Positions 1-7,561 of a DNA stretch of 10,603 bases are shown piece by piece (positions within the stretch are counted from its first letter, which is position 1; each line of letters opens with the position of its first letter). A program made the translations under genes and the position numbers. A model generated the notes under the pieces. The model made no database searches and was not told the DNA's origin. It worked only from the letters and a program-made list of their open reading frames with translations. Source of the DNA: JBEEJZ01 sp046046915 (GTDB lineage: Bacteria > Pseudomonadota > Gammaproteobacteria > Burkholderiales > Burkholderiaceae_C); NCBI GenBank assembly GCA_046046915.1, contig JBJOIT010000072.1, positions 1-10,603 on the forward strand, read 5' to 3'.

Positions 1-36
1 TCTCATCTTAACCTAAGCCACAACTTCTTTGTAAAC

Positions 37-70
37 AATAAAAAACCCACTCCTCAAATGAGAAGTGGGT
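37..70 (-). terminator. Rho-independent terminator of ssb
   Basis: Read on the minus strand, this is ACCCACT and AGTGGGT (64-70 and 45-51) forming a 7-bp stem. It continues through one G-T wobble and CTC/GAG, around a 4-nt loop (56-59). A T-rich tract follows at 44-37. It lies about 30 nt past the ssb stop codon, where the transcript of the leftward unit should end. A weaker 5-bp hairpin (84-88 with 94-98) lies between it and the stop codon. Confidence 0.9.
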
Positions 71-100
71 CAGTTGTTTACAGCCTAAGAAAGTTAGGTG

Positions 101-613
101 CTAGAAGGGAATGTCGTCATCCATGTCGTCAAAGCCGCTAGACGCAGGAGCGCTCTGACGGGGTGCCGGGGTGGGCGCTGCGGCACGCGGCGCCGGAGCT
201 GCCGGGCGAGCGGCGGGTGCGCTGCGCTGGGGCGGGGCCTGGTCGTAGCCATCGTCTTGTGACGGACCGCCCATGCCTTGGCGACCACCGAGCATTTGCA
301 TCTGGTCGGCGCGGATTTCGGTGCTGTATTTTTCCTGGCCGCTGGCGTCGGTCCACTTGCGGGTGCGCAAGCTGCCTTCCACATAGACCTGCGAGCCCTT
401 GCGCAGGTACTGCTCGGCGATTTCGGCCAGGCGGCCGTTGAAGACCACGCGGTGCCATTCAGTGGCCTCGCGCATTTCACTGGTTTGCTTGTCGCGCCAC
501 TTGTCGGTGGTGGCGATGGTGACGTTGGCTACGCGGTCGCCGCTGGGAAAGCTGCGCACTTCGGGGTCGCGGCCCAGATTGCCGACGATGATGACTTTGT
601 TGACGGATGCCAT
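101..613 (-). CDS. ssb: Single-stranded DNA-binding protein SSB
   Basis: SSB coats single-stranded DNA as a tetramer during replication, recombination and repair, and recruits partner proteins through its acidic tail. The 170-residue product starts MASVNKVIIVGNLGRDPEVR and has one OB fold over about residues 5-108, with the typical WHRVVF and YVEGSLRTRKW stretches. A long Ala/Pro/Gly/Gln-rich linker follows, and the protein ends DDMDDDIPF, the classical partner-binding tip. The length fits the family. I chose ATG at 611-613 because GGAGG lies 8 nt before it (622-626). An in-frame TTG two codons upstream would place the start too close to this site. The gene follows the transporter gene by 25 nt on the same strand and is probably co-transcribed with it. 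Confidence 0.97.
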   Translation of the reverse strand: MASVNKVIIVGNLGRDPEVRSFPSGDRVANVTIATTDKWRDKQTSEMREATEWHRVVFNGRLAEIAEQYLRKGSQVYVEGSLRTRKWTDASGQEKYSTEIRADQMQMLGGRQGMGGPSQDDGYDQAPPQRSAPAARPAAPAPRAAAPTPAPRQSAPASSGFDDMDDDIPF

Positions 614-638
614 GTTCAATTCCTCCAGAGGTTCGGGA

Positions 639-1922
639 TTATGCGGCCTGGACAGGCACCGTCGGGGCGTGCCGGCCAGGGGCCGTCATGGGCCAGGCCA
701 CCAGGAGCCACAGCAACATGGCACCGCCACACACCGCAAACAGGCCCTGGGGCCCCAGGTGTTTGGCCAGCCAACCGCCCAGCGCGCCGCCCGCAAAAAA
801 GCCCAATGATTGAAGCGTGTTGTAGACCCCCAGGGCCGCGCCCCGCGAGTGCCCAGGCGCCAGGCGAGACACCAGGCTGGGCTGTGTGGCCTCCAGCACA
901 TTGAAACCACCAAAAAACACGAACAGCAACACCCCCAGGGCCATGACCGTGGGCGCTGGCGCCACCAGCCACAAGCCCAGCTGCACCACGGCAATCAGGC
1001 CAATCGCCACCAAAAACACCGCCCTCAAAAAGCCTCGACGCTCTAGCGGGAACACAACGCCCATCAACACAAACGAGCCCAGCACGGCGGGCAGATAAAT
1101 TGACCAGTGCTCTTGCTTGCCCAGGCCCGCCTGTACCAACAATGCAGGCACCGCCACCCACATGGCCAATTGCACGGCATGCAGTACAAACACCCCCAAA
1201 TCGAGCCGCAACAAAGCTGGGTTACGCAACACCGCCAGCAGGCTGCCACGCGAGGCGTCGCCACCTACCCCAGGCTCGGCTGGCACCCACCAAATGACCA
1301 GTGCCATGCCGGTTAGCGCCAGCGCACCCGTAGCCGCAAACATTCCATTTAGGCCAATCAGCTCTGCCAACACCGGCGCCAACAGTAACGACAAGGCAAA
1401 CATCAGCCCGATGCTGGCGCCCACCAGCGCCATCGCTTTGGTCCGCACCACATCACGTGTCTGGTCTGCAAGCAGGGCTGTCACTGCCGCCGAAATGGCC
1501 CCCGCGCCTTGCAAGGCACGCCCCAGCAGGAGCGCATCGAGCGTCTGGGCGGCGGCGGCCACAAAGCTACCGGCAGCAAACAACAACAAACCAAACAAAA
1601 TCACCCGCTTGCGGCCCAGGCGGTCAGACGCCAGTCCAAAGGGAATCTGCAACAGCGCCTGGGTCAAGCCATACACACCCATGGCCAGGCCCACCGCGGC
1701 CGGATCGTCCCCGCCGGGGTAACGGGCAGCCTCAAGTGCAAACACCGGCAGCACCAAAAACAGGCCCAGCATGCGCAAGGCAAACAGGGTGGCCAACGAG
1801 AAGGTGGAACGCCGCTCCAGCGGCGTCATAGCGCTGGCAGGGGCAACAGATGAATCAGCAGACACAGACACTCGATTTGTAAACCGCCAGATACGGTGCA
1901 AGGCACAAGGGGTGAAGGGCAT
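639..1922 (-). CDS. Major facilitator superfamily exporter (YajR-like)
   Basis: This is a 12-helix MFS permease of the inner membrane, most like YajR-type drug/proton antiporters; the substrate cannot be read from the sequence. From about residue 41 hydrophobic helices alternate with short loops. MFS motif A appears as GLASDRLGRKRV (about 96-107), in the loop between helices 2 and 3. An RALQGAGA stretch (about 135-142) belongs to helix 4. A hydrophilic central loop, WWVPAEPGVGGDAS, separates the two halves. The start is uncertain. ATG at 1920-1922 gives 427 residues with a polar 31-residue leader and only a weak GGGGA upstream. ATG at 1827-1829 (MTPLERRST, 396 residues) matches the usual family N-terminus better but has no clear ribosome binding site. 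The gene is divergent from uvrA and upstream of ssb. Confidence 0.9.
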   Translation of the reverse strand: MPFTPCALHRIWRFTNRVSVSADSSVAPASAMTPLERRSTFSLATLFALRMLGLFLVLPVFALEAARYPGGDDPAAVGLAMGVYGLTQALLQIPFGLASDRLGRKRVILFGLLLFAAGSFVAAAAQTLDALLLGRALQGAGAISAAVTALLADQTRDVVRTKAMALVGASIGLMFALSLLLAPVLAELIGLNGMFAATGALALTGMALVIWWVPAEPGVGGDASRGSLLAVLRNPALLRLDLGVFVLHAVQLAMWVAVPALLVQAGLGKQEHWSIYLPAVLGSFVLMGVVFPLERRGFLRAVFLVAIGLIAVVQLGLWLVAPAPTVMALGVLLFVFFGGFNVLEATQPSLVSRLAPGHSRGAALGVYNTLQSLGFFAGGALGGWLAKHLGPQGLFAVCGGAMLLWLLVAWPMTAPGRHAPTVPVQAA

Positions 1923-2010
1923 TGATTGTCCCCGATCCGGCCAGGCGCACCTCGATACGCACGCAGCCTTCTTTCACTATCATCAACGGTTTTGCCAAGC
2001 GCCAGCCATC
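1923..2010. promoter_or_regulatory. Divergent intergenic region between transporter gene and uvrA
   Basis: These 88 bp separate the longest form of the transporter gene from the chosen uvrA start, and should carry at least the uvrA promoter. TATCAT at 1978-1983 resembles a -10 box for uvrA (5 of 6 bases), but no convincing -35 lies 16-18 bp upstream. I saw no LexA-type palindrome (CTGT-N8-ACAG) here, although uvrA is SOS-controlled in many proteobacteria. If the transporter starts at 1829, the shared region extends to 1830. Confidence 0.3.
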
Positions 2011-5000
2011 TTGAACTCTTCAACTACAGGCCACGCCGCCCCCACTGCACCCGAGGGTGCTTATCTGGCCCAGGCTTTGCGCCTGCAAAACATCAGCATT
2101 CGTGGCGCACGCACCCACAACCTGAAAAACGTCGACCTCGACATTCCCCGCAATCAGCTGGTGGTGATCACCGGTTTAAGCGGTTCGGGAAAATCCAGCC
2201 TGGCGTTTGACACACTTTATGCAGAGGGTCAGCGCCGCTATGTGGAAAGCCTCTCCACCTACGCCCGGCAATTTTTGCAACTGATGGACAAGCCCGATGT
2301 GGACTTGATCGAAGGCCTGAGCCCTGCCATCAGCATCGAACAAAAAGCCACCAGCCACAACCCGCGCTCCACCGTGGGCACAGTGACCGAAATTCACGAC
2401 TACCTGCGCCTCCTGTTTGCCCGCGCGGGCACGCCCTACTGCCCCGAGCATGGCCTGGCGCTGCAGTCACAAACCGTGAGCCAGATGGTGGACGCGGTGC
2501 TGGCCTTGCCCGAAGACACGCGCCTGATGCTGCTGGCGCCCGTGGCGCGCGAAAAGAAAGGCGAATTTCTGGACGTGTTTGCCCAGATGCAGGCCCAGGG
2601 CTATGTGCGCTTTCGGGTGGACGGACAGGCGGTGGAATTCGAAGACCTGCCCAAGCTCAAAAAAGCAGAAAAGCACGACATCGATGTGGTGGTGGATCGT
2701 CTGAAAGTGCGCCACCTGCCAGCCGATGCGCATGCCGATCACACCGACTACAGCCACTTCAAGCAGCGGCTAGCAGAAAGCTTTGAAGCCGCGCTGCGCC
2801 TGGCCGAAGGTCGCGCCATCGTGCTGGAGATGGACACCGGGCGCGAGCATCTGTTTAACGCCAAATTTGCCTGTGCGGTGTGCAACTACTCCATCAGCGA
2901 GCTGGAGCCGCGCCTCTTTTCTTTCAACTCGCCCGTGGGCGCCTGCCCAGCCTGCGACGGCCTGGGTGAACAGGACTTTTTTGACCCGGCCCGCGTGGTG
3001 GCGTTTCCCTCACTCAGTCTGGCCAGCGGCGCCATCAAGGGCTGGGACCGACGCAACGGCTACTACTTTGCCATGCTGGAGAGCCTGGCCAAACACTACC
3101 AGTTTGATATCGAGCAGGCCTTCGAATCGCTGCCCGCGGCGGTGCGCCAGGTCATTCTGTTTGGCTCGGGCGAGGAAGAAATCAAGTTCAGCTATGTGCT
3201 GGACTCGGGTGCGTCGCAAGGCAAAAAGGTGAGCAAGAAGCATGCGTTTGAGGGCATCATCCCCAACATGCAACGGCGCTACCACGACACCGACTCGACC
3301 CTGGTACGTGAAGACCTGTCGCGCTACCGCAGCATCCAGCCCTGTACCGACTGTGGCGGCTCGCGCCTGCGCCGAGAGGCCCGCCATGTCAAAGTGGGCG
3401 AAGGCGATCAGGCCCGGGCCATTTTCGAGATCAGTCACAGCACGCTGCGCGACAGCTTTGCCTACTTCAGCACCTTGCAGCTGCATGGCGCCAAGGGCGA
3501 AATTGCCGCCAAGGTGGTGCGCGAAATCGGCCTGCGGCTCAAGTTTTTGAACGACGTGGGCTTGAACTACCTCAGCCTGGACCGCAGCGCCGAAACCCTG
3601 AGCGGTGGCGAATCGCAGCGCATCCGTCTGGCCTCGCAGATCGGCTCCGGCCTGACCGGTGTGATGTACGTACTGGACGAGCCCAGCATCGGCCTGCACC
3701 AACGCGACAACGACCGCCTTATCAGCACCCTGAAGCACCTGCGTGACATCGGCAACAGCGTCATCGTGGTTGAACACGATGAAGACATGATCCGCGCCGC
3801 CGACCACGTCATCGACATGGGCCCTGGCGCTGGCGTGCACGGCGGGCGCGTGATGGCGCAAGGGAGTTTCGAGCAGATCAAGGCGAATCCTCACTCCTTG
3901 ACCGGCAAGTATCTGGCGCAGACCCTAAAAATTGCCGTCCCTGACCGGCGCACCGCCTGGCTGCCCACGGTCAAGACCGAGCCAGAGGGAGATAAAAAAC
4001 ACGTGTCGCGCTTTGCGCCCAGCCCCGCAGCCGTGCGCCGTGCCGAACGTGAAGCGGCTCACCGGGCCACCCAGGGCGATTTGCAGGAGCTGCGCGTCAT
4101 CAACGCCTCAGGCCACAACCTCAAGGGCGTGAGCGTGGCCTTTCCGGTGGGGCTTCTCACCTGCGTGACTGGCGTGTCGGGCTCGGGCAAATCCACCCTG
4201 GTCAACGACACCCTGTACACCGCCGTCACACGCACGCTGTACCGCTCGCACGAAGAGCCGGCGCCGCACGAAGCCATCGAAGGCATCGAGCATTTTGATA
4301 AGGTCATCAACGTCGATCAAAGCCCCATCGGCCGCACGCCGCGCAGCAACCCCGCCACCTACACCGGCCTGTTCACTCCCATCCGCGAGCTGATGGCCGA
4401 GATGAACACCGCGCGCGAACGCGGCTACGGCGCCGGTCGTTTCAGCTTCAACGTGGCCGGTGGCCGCTGCGAGGCCTGCCAGGGCGACGGCATGGTGAAG
4501 GTAGAGATGCACTTTTTGCCCGACGTGTATGTGCCCTGCGACGTGTGCCAGGGCGCCCGCTACAACCGCGAAACGCTGGAAGTTCAGTACAAGGGCAAAA
4601 ACATCGCGCAGATCCTGGAACTGACGGTCGAGGCCGCGGCCGAGTTCTTCAAGGCCGTGCCCACCATTGCGCGCAAGTTGCAAACCCTGCTGGACGTGGG
4701 CCTGTCTTACATCAAGCTGGGCCAGGCCGCTACCACCTTGTCGGGCGGGGAAGCCCAGCGCGTGAAACTGGCGCTGGAGCTGAGCAAGCGCGACACCGGC
4801 CGCACCCTCTACATCCTGGACGAGCCCACCACCGGCCTGCACTTTGCCGACATCGACCTGCTGCTCAAGGTGCTGCACCAGCTGCGCGACGCGGGCAACA
4901 CCATCGTGGTGATCGAGCACAACCTGGACGTCATCAAAACCGCCGACTGGCTGATCGACATCGGCCCCGAAGGCGGCGCCGGCGGCGGCCAGGTGGTAGG

Positions 5001-5079
5001 CGTAGGCACCCCCGAAGACTTGGCCATGAATCCCAACAGCCATACCGGGCGGTACTTAAGGCCCTTGCTGGGGATTTAA
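2011..5079 (+). CDS. uvrA: Excinuclease ABC subunit UvrA
   Basis: UvrA is the damage-sensing ATPase of nucleotide excision repair; as a dimer it loads UvrB at lesions. With the chosen start the product has 1022 residues. In order it shows Walker A GLSGSGKSS (55-63), zinc module C288-x2-C291-x20-C312-x2-C315, and ABC signature LSGGESQR (530-537) with Walker B VLDEPSIGL. The second half has Walker A GVSGSGKST (721-729), zinc module C820-x2-C823-x19-C843-x2-C846, and signature LSGGEAQR (910-917) with ILDEPTTGL. The conserved protein begins near LRLQNISIRGARTHNLKN, and no in-frame ATG lies nearby. TTG at 2011 (NSSTTGHAAP after the initiator) is the best start; TTG at 2077 is an alternative. The frame stays open back to 1771, but that part overlaps the transporter gene and has no family likeness. 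An Arg/Ala-rich stretch of about 30 residues lies before the second ATPase half (about 640-700). Confidence 0.97.
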   Translation: MNSSTTGHAAPTAPEGAYLAQALRLQNISIRGARTHNLKNVDLDIPRNQLVVITGLSGSGKSSLAFDTLYAEGQRRYVESLSTYARQFLQLMDKPDVDLIEGLSPAISIEQKATSHNPRSTVGTVTEIHDYLRLLFARAGTPYCPEHGLALQSQTVSQMVDAVLALPEDTRLMLLAPVAREKKGEFLDVFAQMQAQGYVRFRVDGQAVEFEDLPKLKKAEKHDIDVVVDRLKVRHLPADAHADHTDYSHFKQRLAESFEAALRLAEGRAIVLEMDTGREHLFNAKFACAVCNYSISELEPRLFSFNSPVGACPACDGLGEQDFFDPARVVAFPSLSLASGAIKGWDRRNGYYFAMLESLAKHYQFDIEQAFESLPAAVRQVILFGSGEEEIKFSYVLDSGASQGKKVSKKHAFEGIIPNMQRRYHDTDSTLVREDLSRYRSIQPCTDCGGSRLRREARHVKVGEGDQARAIFEISHSTLRDSFAYFSTLQLHGAKGEIAAKVVREIGLRLKFLNDVGLNYLSLDRSAETLSGGESQRIRLASQIGSGLTGVMYVLDEPSIGLHQRDNDRLISTLKHLRDIGNSVIVVEHDEDMIRAADHVIDMGPGAGVHGGRVMAQGSFEQIKANPHSLTGKYLAQTLKIAVPDRRTAWLPTVKTEPEGDKKHVSRFAPSPAAVRRAEREAAHRATQGDLQELRVINASGHNLKGVSVAFPVGLLTCVTGVSGSGKSTLVNDTLYTAVTRTLYRSHEEPAPHEAIEGIEHFDKVINVDQSPIGRTPRSNPATYTGLFTPIRELMAEMNTARERGYGAGRFSFNVAGGRCEACQGDGMVKVEMHFLPDVYVPCDVCQGARYNRETLEVQYKGKNIAQILELTVEAAAEFFKAVPTIARKLQTLLDVGLSYIKLGQAATTLSGGEAQRVKLALELSKRDTGRTLYILDEPTTGLHFADIDLLLKVLHQLRDAGNTIVVIEHNLDVIKTADWLIDIGPEGGAGGGQVVGVGTPEDLAMNPNSHTGRYLRPLLGI

Positions 5080-5197
5080 CAGCGCTTCAGCACACAGGCT
5101 GCTGGCACCGGAACGACAGAGGCACCCTCCATCTTGGGTGACTGGTGCTCCCGCTTTTGCCGCTAATATGCCTTTCCACAAGGGAGACGATTGCCAA

Positions 5198-6719
5198 ATG
5201 CTGGACGACATCAAAAAAACACTCTGGGCCACGGCCGACAAATTGCGGGCCAACATGGACGCCGCCGAGTACAAGCACCTGGTGCTGGGGCTCATCTTTC
5301 TAAAGTACGTCTCAGACACCTTCTCCGCCCGCCGGTTGGAGGTGCAGGCCCGGCTGCAAGACCCTGCCGACGACTTCTACTTTGCCGACGCCAGCCCAGA
5401 AGACCTGGCCGCCGAGCTGGAAGACCGCGACTATTACAAGAGCGCCAACGTCTTCTGGGTGCCCGACGGCGCGCGCTGGGAAACCATACGATCCATGGCC
5501 AAAAGCGTGGAGATAGGCAAGTTCATCGACAACGCCCTGGTGCTGATCGAATTTGAAAACCCCAAGCTCAAAGGCATTCTGGACAAGCGCTACGCCCGCG
5601 CGCAGCTGCCCGACGGCAAGCTGGGCGAGCTGGTGGACTTGATCTCGCAAATCGGCTTTGGCGACAACCCCGCCGTGGCCCGCGACGTGCTGGGCCAGGT
5701 ATACGAATACTTTTTGGGCATGTTCGCCAGTGCCGAAGGCAAGCGTGGCGGGCAGTTCTACACCCCAGCCAGCATCGTCAAAACACTGGTGGCCGTGCTG
5801 GCCCCGCACCAAGGCAAGGTGTACGACCCCTGCTGTGGCAGCGGCGGCATGTTTGTGCAGTCTGAAAAGTTCATCGAAGCCCACGGCGGCAAACTGGGCG
5901 ATGTAAGTATCTACGGCCAGGAAGCCAACCCCACCACCTGGCGCCTGGCGGCCATGAACCTGGCCATCCTTCACCCGCAACCAGCACCCCGACCTGCGGG
6001 CCGACTACATCCTGGCCAACCCGCCCTTCAATATTTCAGACTGGTGGCACGGCAGTCTGGAGGGCGACCCGCGATGGCACTTTGGCGACCCACCCCAGGG
6101 CAACGCCAACTACGCCTGGTTGCAGCACATGCTGCACCACCTCAAAGACAGTGGCCGCGCCGGCATCGTGTTGGCCAACGGCAGTATGAGCAGCAGCCAG
6201 AACAACGAGGGCGTGATCCGCGCCGCCATGGTCGAAGCCGACGTGGTCGAGGTCATGATCGCGCTGCCGGGGCAACTGTTCTTCAACACCCAGATCCCGG
6301 CCTGCCTTTGGTTCCTGGCCAAGAGCAAAAAACGCAAGGGTGAAGTGCTCTTCATTGACGCCCGCAAGCAGGGCCAGATGATCAGCCGCGTGCAGGCCGA
6401 GCTGGATGACGCGGCCATCGCCCGCATTGCCCAGACCGTGGCCGCCTGGCGCGGCGAGGTAGAAGACGGCGCCACTGTCACCACCTACCAGGACCAGCCG
6501 GGCTTTTGCCGCAGCGTGCCGCTGGCCGAGATCGCCCAGCACGGCCATGTGCTGACCCCGGGCCGTTACGTGGGCGCCGAGGCGGTCGAAGACGACGACG
6601 AAGCCTTTGACGACAAGATGCGAAAGCTGACCGACAAGCTGGGCGAGCAGATGGCCAAGGGCGCGGAGCTGGATGCGCTGATTCGGCAGAAGCTGGGGGG
6701 GCTGGGGTATGGGTTCTGA
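5198..6719 (+). pseudogene. hsdM: Type I restriction-modification methyltransferase subunit HsdM, frameshifted
   Basis: HsdM is the AdoMet-dependent N6-adenine methyltransferase subunit that works with HsdS. The first part starts MLDDIKKTLWATADKLRANM at ATG 5198, 11 nt after AGGGAG (5181-5186). It carries the helical N-domain, GQFYTP (185-190) and AdoMet-binding motif I DPCCGSGG (210-217). After MNLAI (codon 5966-5968) the frame breaks. The next family-like codons, FTRNQHPDLRADYILANPPFNISDWW, begin at 5970 in the +1 frame. They include catalytic motif IV NPPF (6018-6029) and run to the TGA at 6717-6719. Related HsdMs as I remember them carry about 13-15 extra residues at this point, so a deletion of about 41 nt would explain both the gap and the shift. 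Read straight through, the first frame ends at 6343 with an unrelated Arg/Pro/Gln-rich tail and lacks NPPF. A sequencing or assembly error remains possible. Confidence 0.9.
6690..6719 (+). repeat. Junction repeat, copy 1 (hsdM end / first DUF1016 start)
   Basis: This 30-bp segment matches 8701-8730 at 28 of 30 positions, counted by eye. It begins AAGCTGGG and ends GGTTCTGA. It contains a G-rich ribosome binding stretch, the ATG of the first DUF1016 gene (6709-6711) and the TGA of hsdM (6717-6719). In the hsdM frame it encodes KLGGLGYGF-stop. Confidence 0.85.
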
Positions 6720-7554
6720 CCAACAACCCAATGTTGAAGAAGTGCAAGCACCTCTTGCACAAATGCCTGTTGCCCCAACCACCCGGCCCACAGGCTACGC
6801 CGACTTCCTGCGGGAAGTCAAAACCCAGGTGCGCCAGCGTCAGCTTCAGGCCTTGCGGGCGGTCAACAGCGAGCTGCTGGCGCTTTACTGGTGGCTGGGC
6901 GACAACATCAGCCAGCGGCAAGCCGCATTGGGCTGGGGCAAAGCCGTGGTGGAGACTTTGGCCAAGGATTTGCAGGCGGAATTCCCGGGGCGCAACGGCT
7001 TTTCGGCACGCAACCTGTGGAACATGTTGGAGTTCTACCGGGACTATGCGACGAAGCCAAAACTGCAACCACTGGTTGCAGAAATCAGTTGGTCCAAAAA
7101 CCTGCTCATCATGGCTCGCTGCAAGGACGATCTGGAGCGCGAGTTTTACTTGCGTGCCACCGCCCGCTTTGGCTGGACCAAAAACGTGCTCCAGCACCAA
7201 CTGGACAACCACAGCTACCGCCAATACCTGCTGGGCCAAACCAACTTTGATGCTGCCGTGCCGCACAGCATCAAAGCCCAGGCCATGCTGGCCGTCAAAG
7301 ACCACCACACCTTCGACTTTGTGGGCCTGGCCGAGCAGCATTCCGAGGAGGGCGAACACCCGCCCATTGGCATCGTCATTTGCCGCAGCAAAACCAAAAC
7401 CATGGTCGAGTACGCCCTGCGCACCGCCACCCGCGCGCTGGGCATTGCCACCTACACCGTCACCACGCAACTGCACGTCAGCTACCAGGCCGATTTGCCC
7501 AGGCCCGAGCAGATTGCCGCGCGGCTGCAAGGGTGGGTGGGGAGTGAGGTATGA
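6709..7554 (+). CDS. DUF1016/YhcG-family protein with nuclease core deleted
   Basis: This is an 281-residue product with a full DUF1016 N-terminal domain (about 27-150: YADFLREVKTQVRQRQLQALRAVN, LYWWLGDNI, FSARNLWNMLEFYRDY, LPW-like SWSKNLLIM) and the family C-terminal parts AMLAVKDHHTFDFVGL and PPIGIVICRSKTKTMVEYALR. Between EQHSE and EGEHPPIG, at residues 213-215 (about 7345-7351), the family normally has roughly 80-90 residues holding the PD-(D/E)xK active site (helix E, then IDLLLFHR, then ELK). Here they are missing with no loss of frame, so the protein should lack nuclease activity. DUF1016 proteins are putative nucleases often found in type I R-M loci; their role is not settled. The start at 6709 overlaps hsdM by 11 nt, and the stop overlaps the next ATG. 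It could be a decaying gene or a retained non-catalytic partner of the next gene product. Confidence 0.88.
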   Translation: MGSDQQPNVEEVQAPLAQMPVAPTTRPTGYADFLREVKTQVRQRQLQALRAVNSELLALYWWLGDNISQRQAALGWGKAVVETLAKDLQAEFPGRNGFSARNLWNMLEFYRDYATKPKLQPLVAEISWSKNLLIMARCKDDLEREFYLRATARFGWTKNVLQHQLDNHSYRQYLLGQTNFDAAVPHSIKAQAMLAVKDHHTFDFVGLAEQHSEEGEHPPIGIVICRSKTKTMVEYALRTATRALGIATYTVTTQLHVSYQADLPRPEQIAARLQGWVGSEV

Positions 7555-7561
7555 GTTCTGA
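7548..7561 (+). repeat. Junction repeat core, copy 2 (between the two DUF1016 genes)
   Basis: GGTATGAGTTCTGA here is identical to 8717-8730, and differs at one base from 6706-6719. It carries the ATGA overlap between the two DUF1016 genes. The sequence to its left is also G-rich (GGGTGGGTGGGGAGTGA) but not alignable with the other copies. To its right, CCA follows as in copy 1. Confidence 0.7.

Noticed and set aside
614..619. TTG start for ssb two codons upstream of the ATG
   Set aside because: It would sit only 2 nt from GGAGG. The ATG at 611-613 has the right spacing and matches the usual SSB N-terminus.
1771..2010. Upstream extension of the uvrA reading frame
   Set aside because: It overlaps the transporter gene on the other strand, shows no UvrA likeness and has no ribosome binding site; it is an open frame by chance.
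1923..2010. SOS (LexA) box upstream of uvrA
   Set aside because: I looked for CTGT-N8-ACAG or a close variant and found none in the intergenic region.
4108..5043. Long minus-strand frame opposite uvrA (another lies at 3010-3894)
   Set aside because: Both are antisense shadows of conserved UvrA codons, with no ribosome binding site or recognisable domain.
5123..5140. Terminator after uvrA (CACCC/GGGTG hairpin)
   Set aside because: The stem is only 5 bp with an 8-nt loop and no T-tract follows, so termination cannot be claimed.
5960..5976. Programmed ribosomal frameshift in hsdM
   Set aside because: There is no slippery heptamer or following stem, and residues expected by homology are missing at the same point, which fits a deletion better.
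6478..7530. Long minus-strand open frame opposite the first DUF1016 gene
   Set aside because: It is the antisense of clearly conserved coding sequence, common in GC-rich DNA, and its translation resembles no family.
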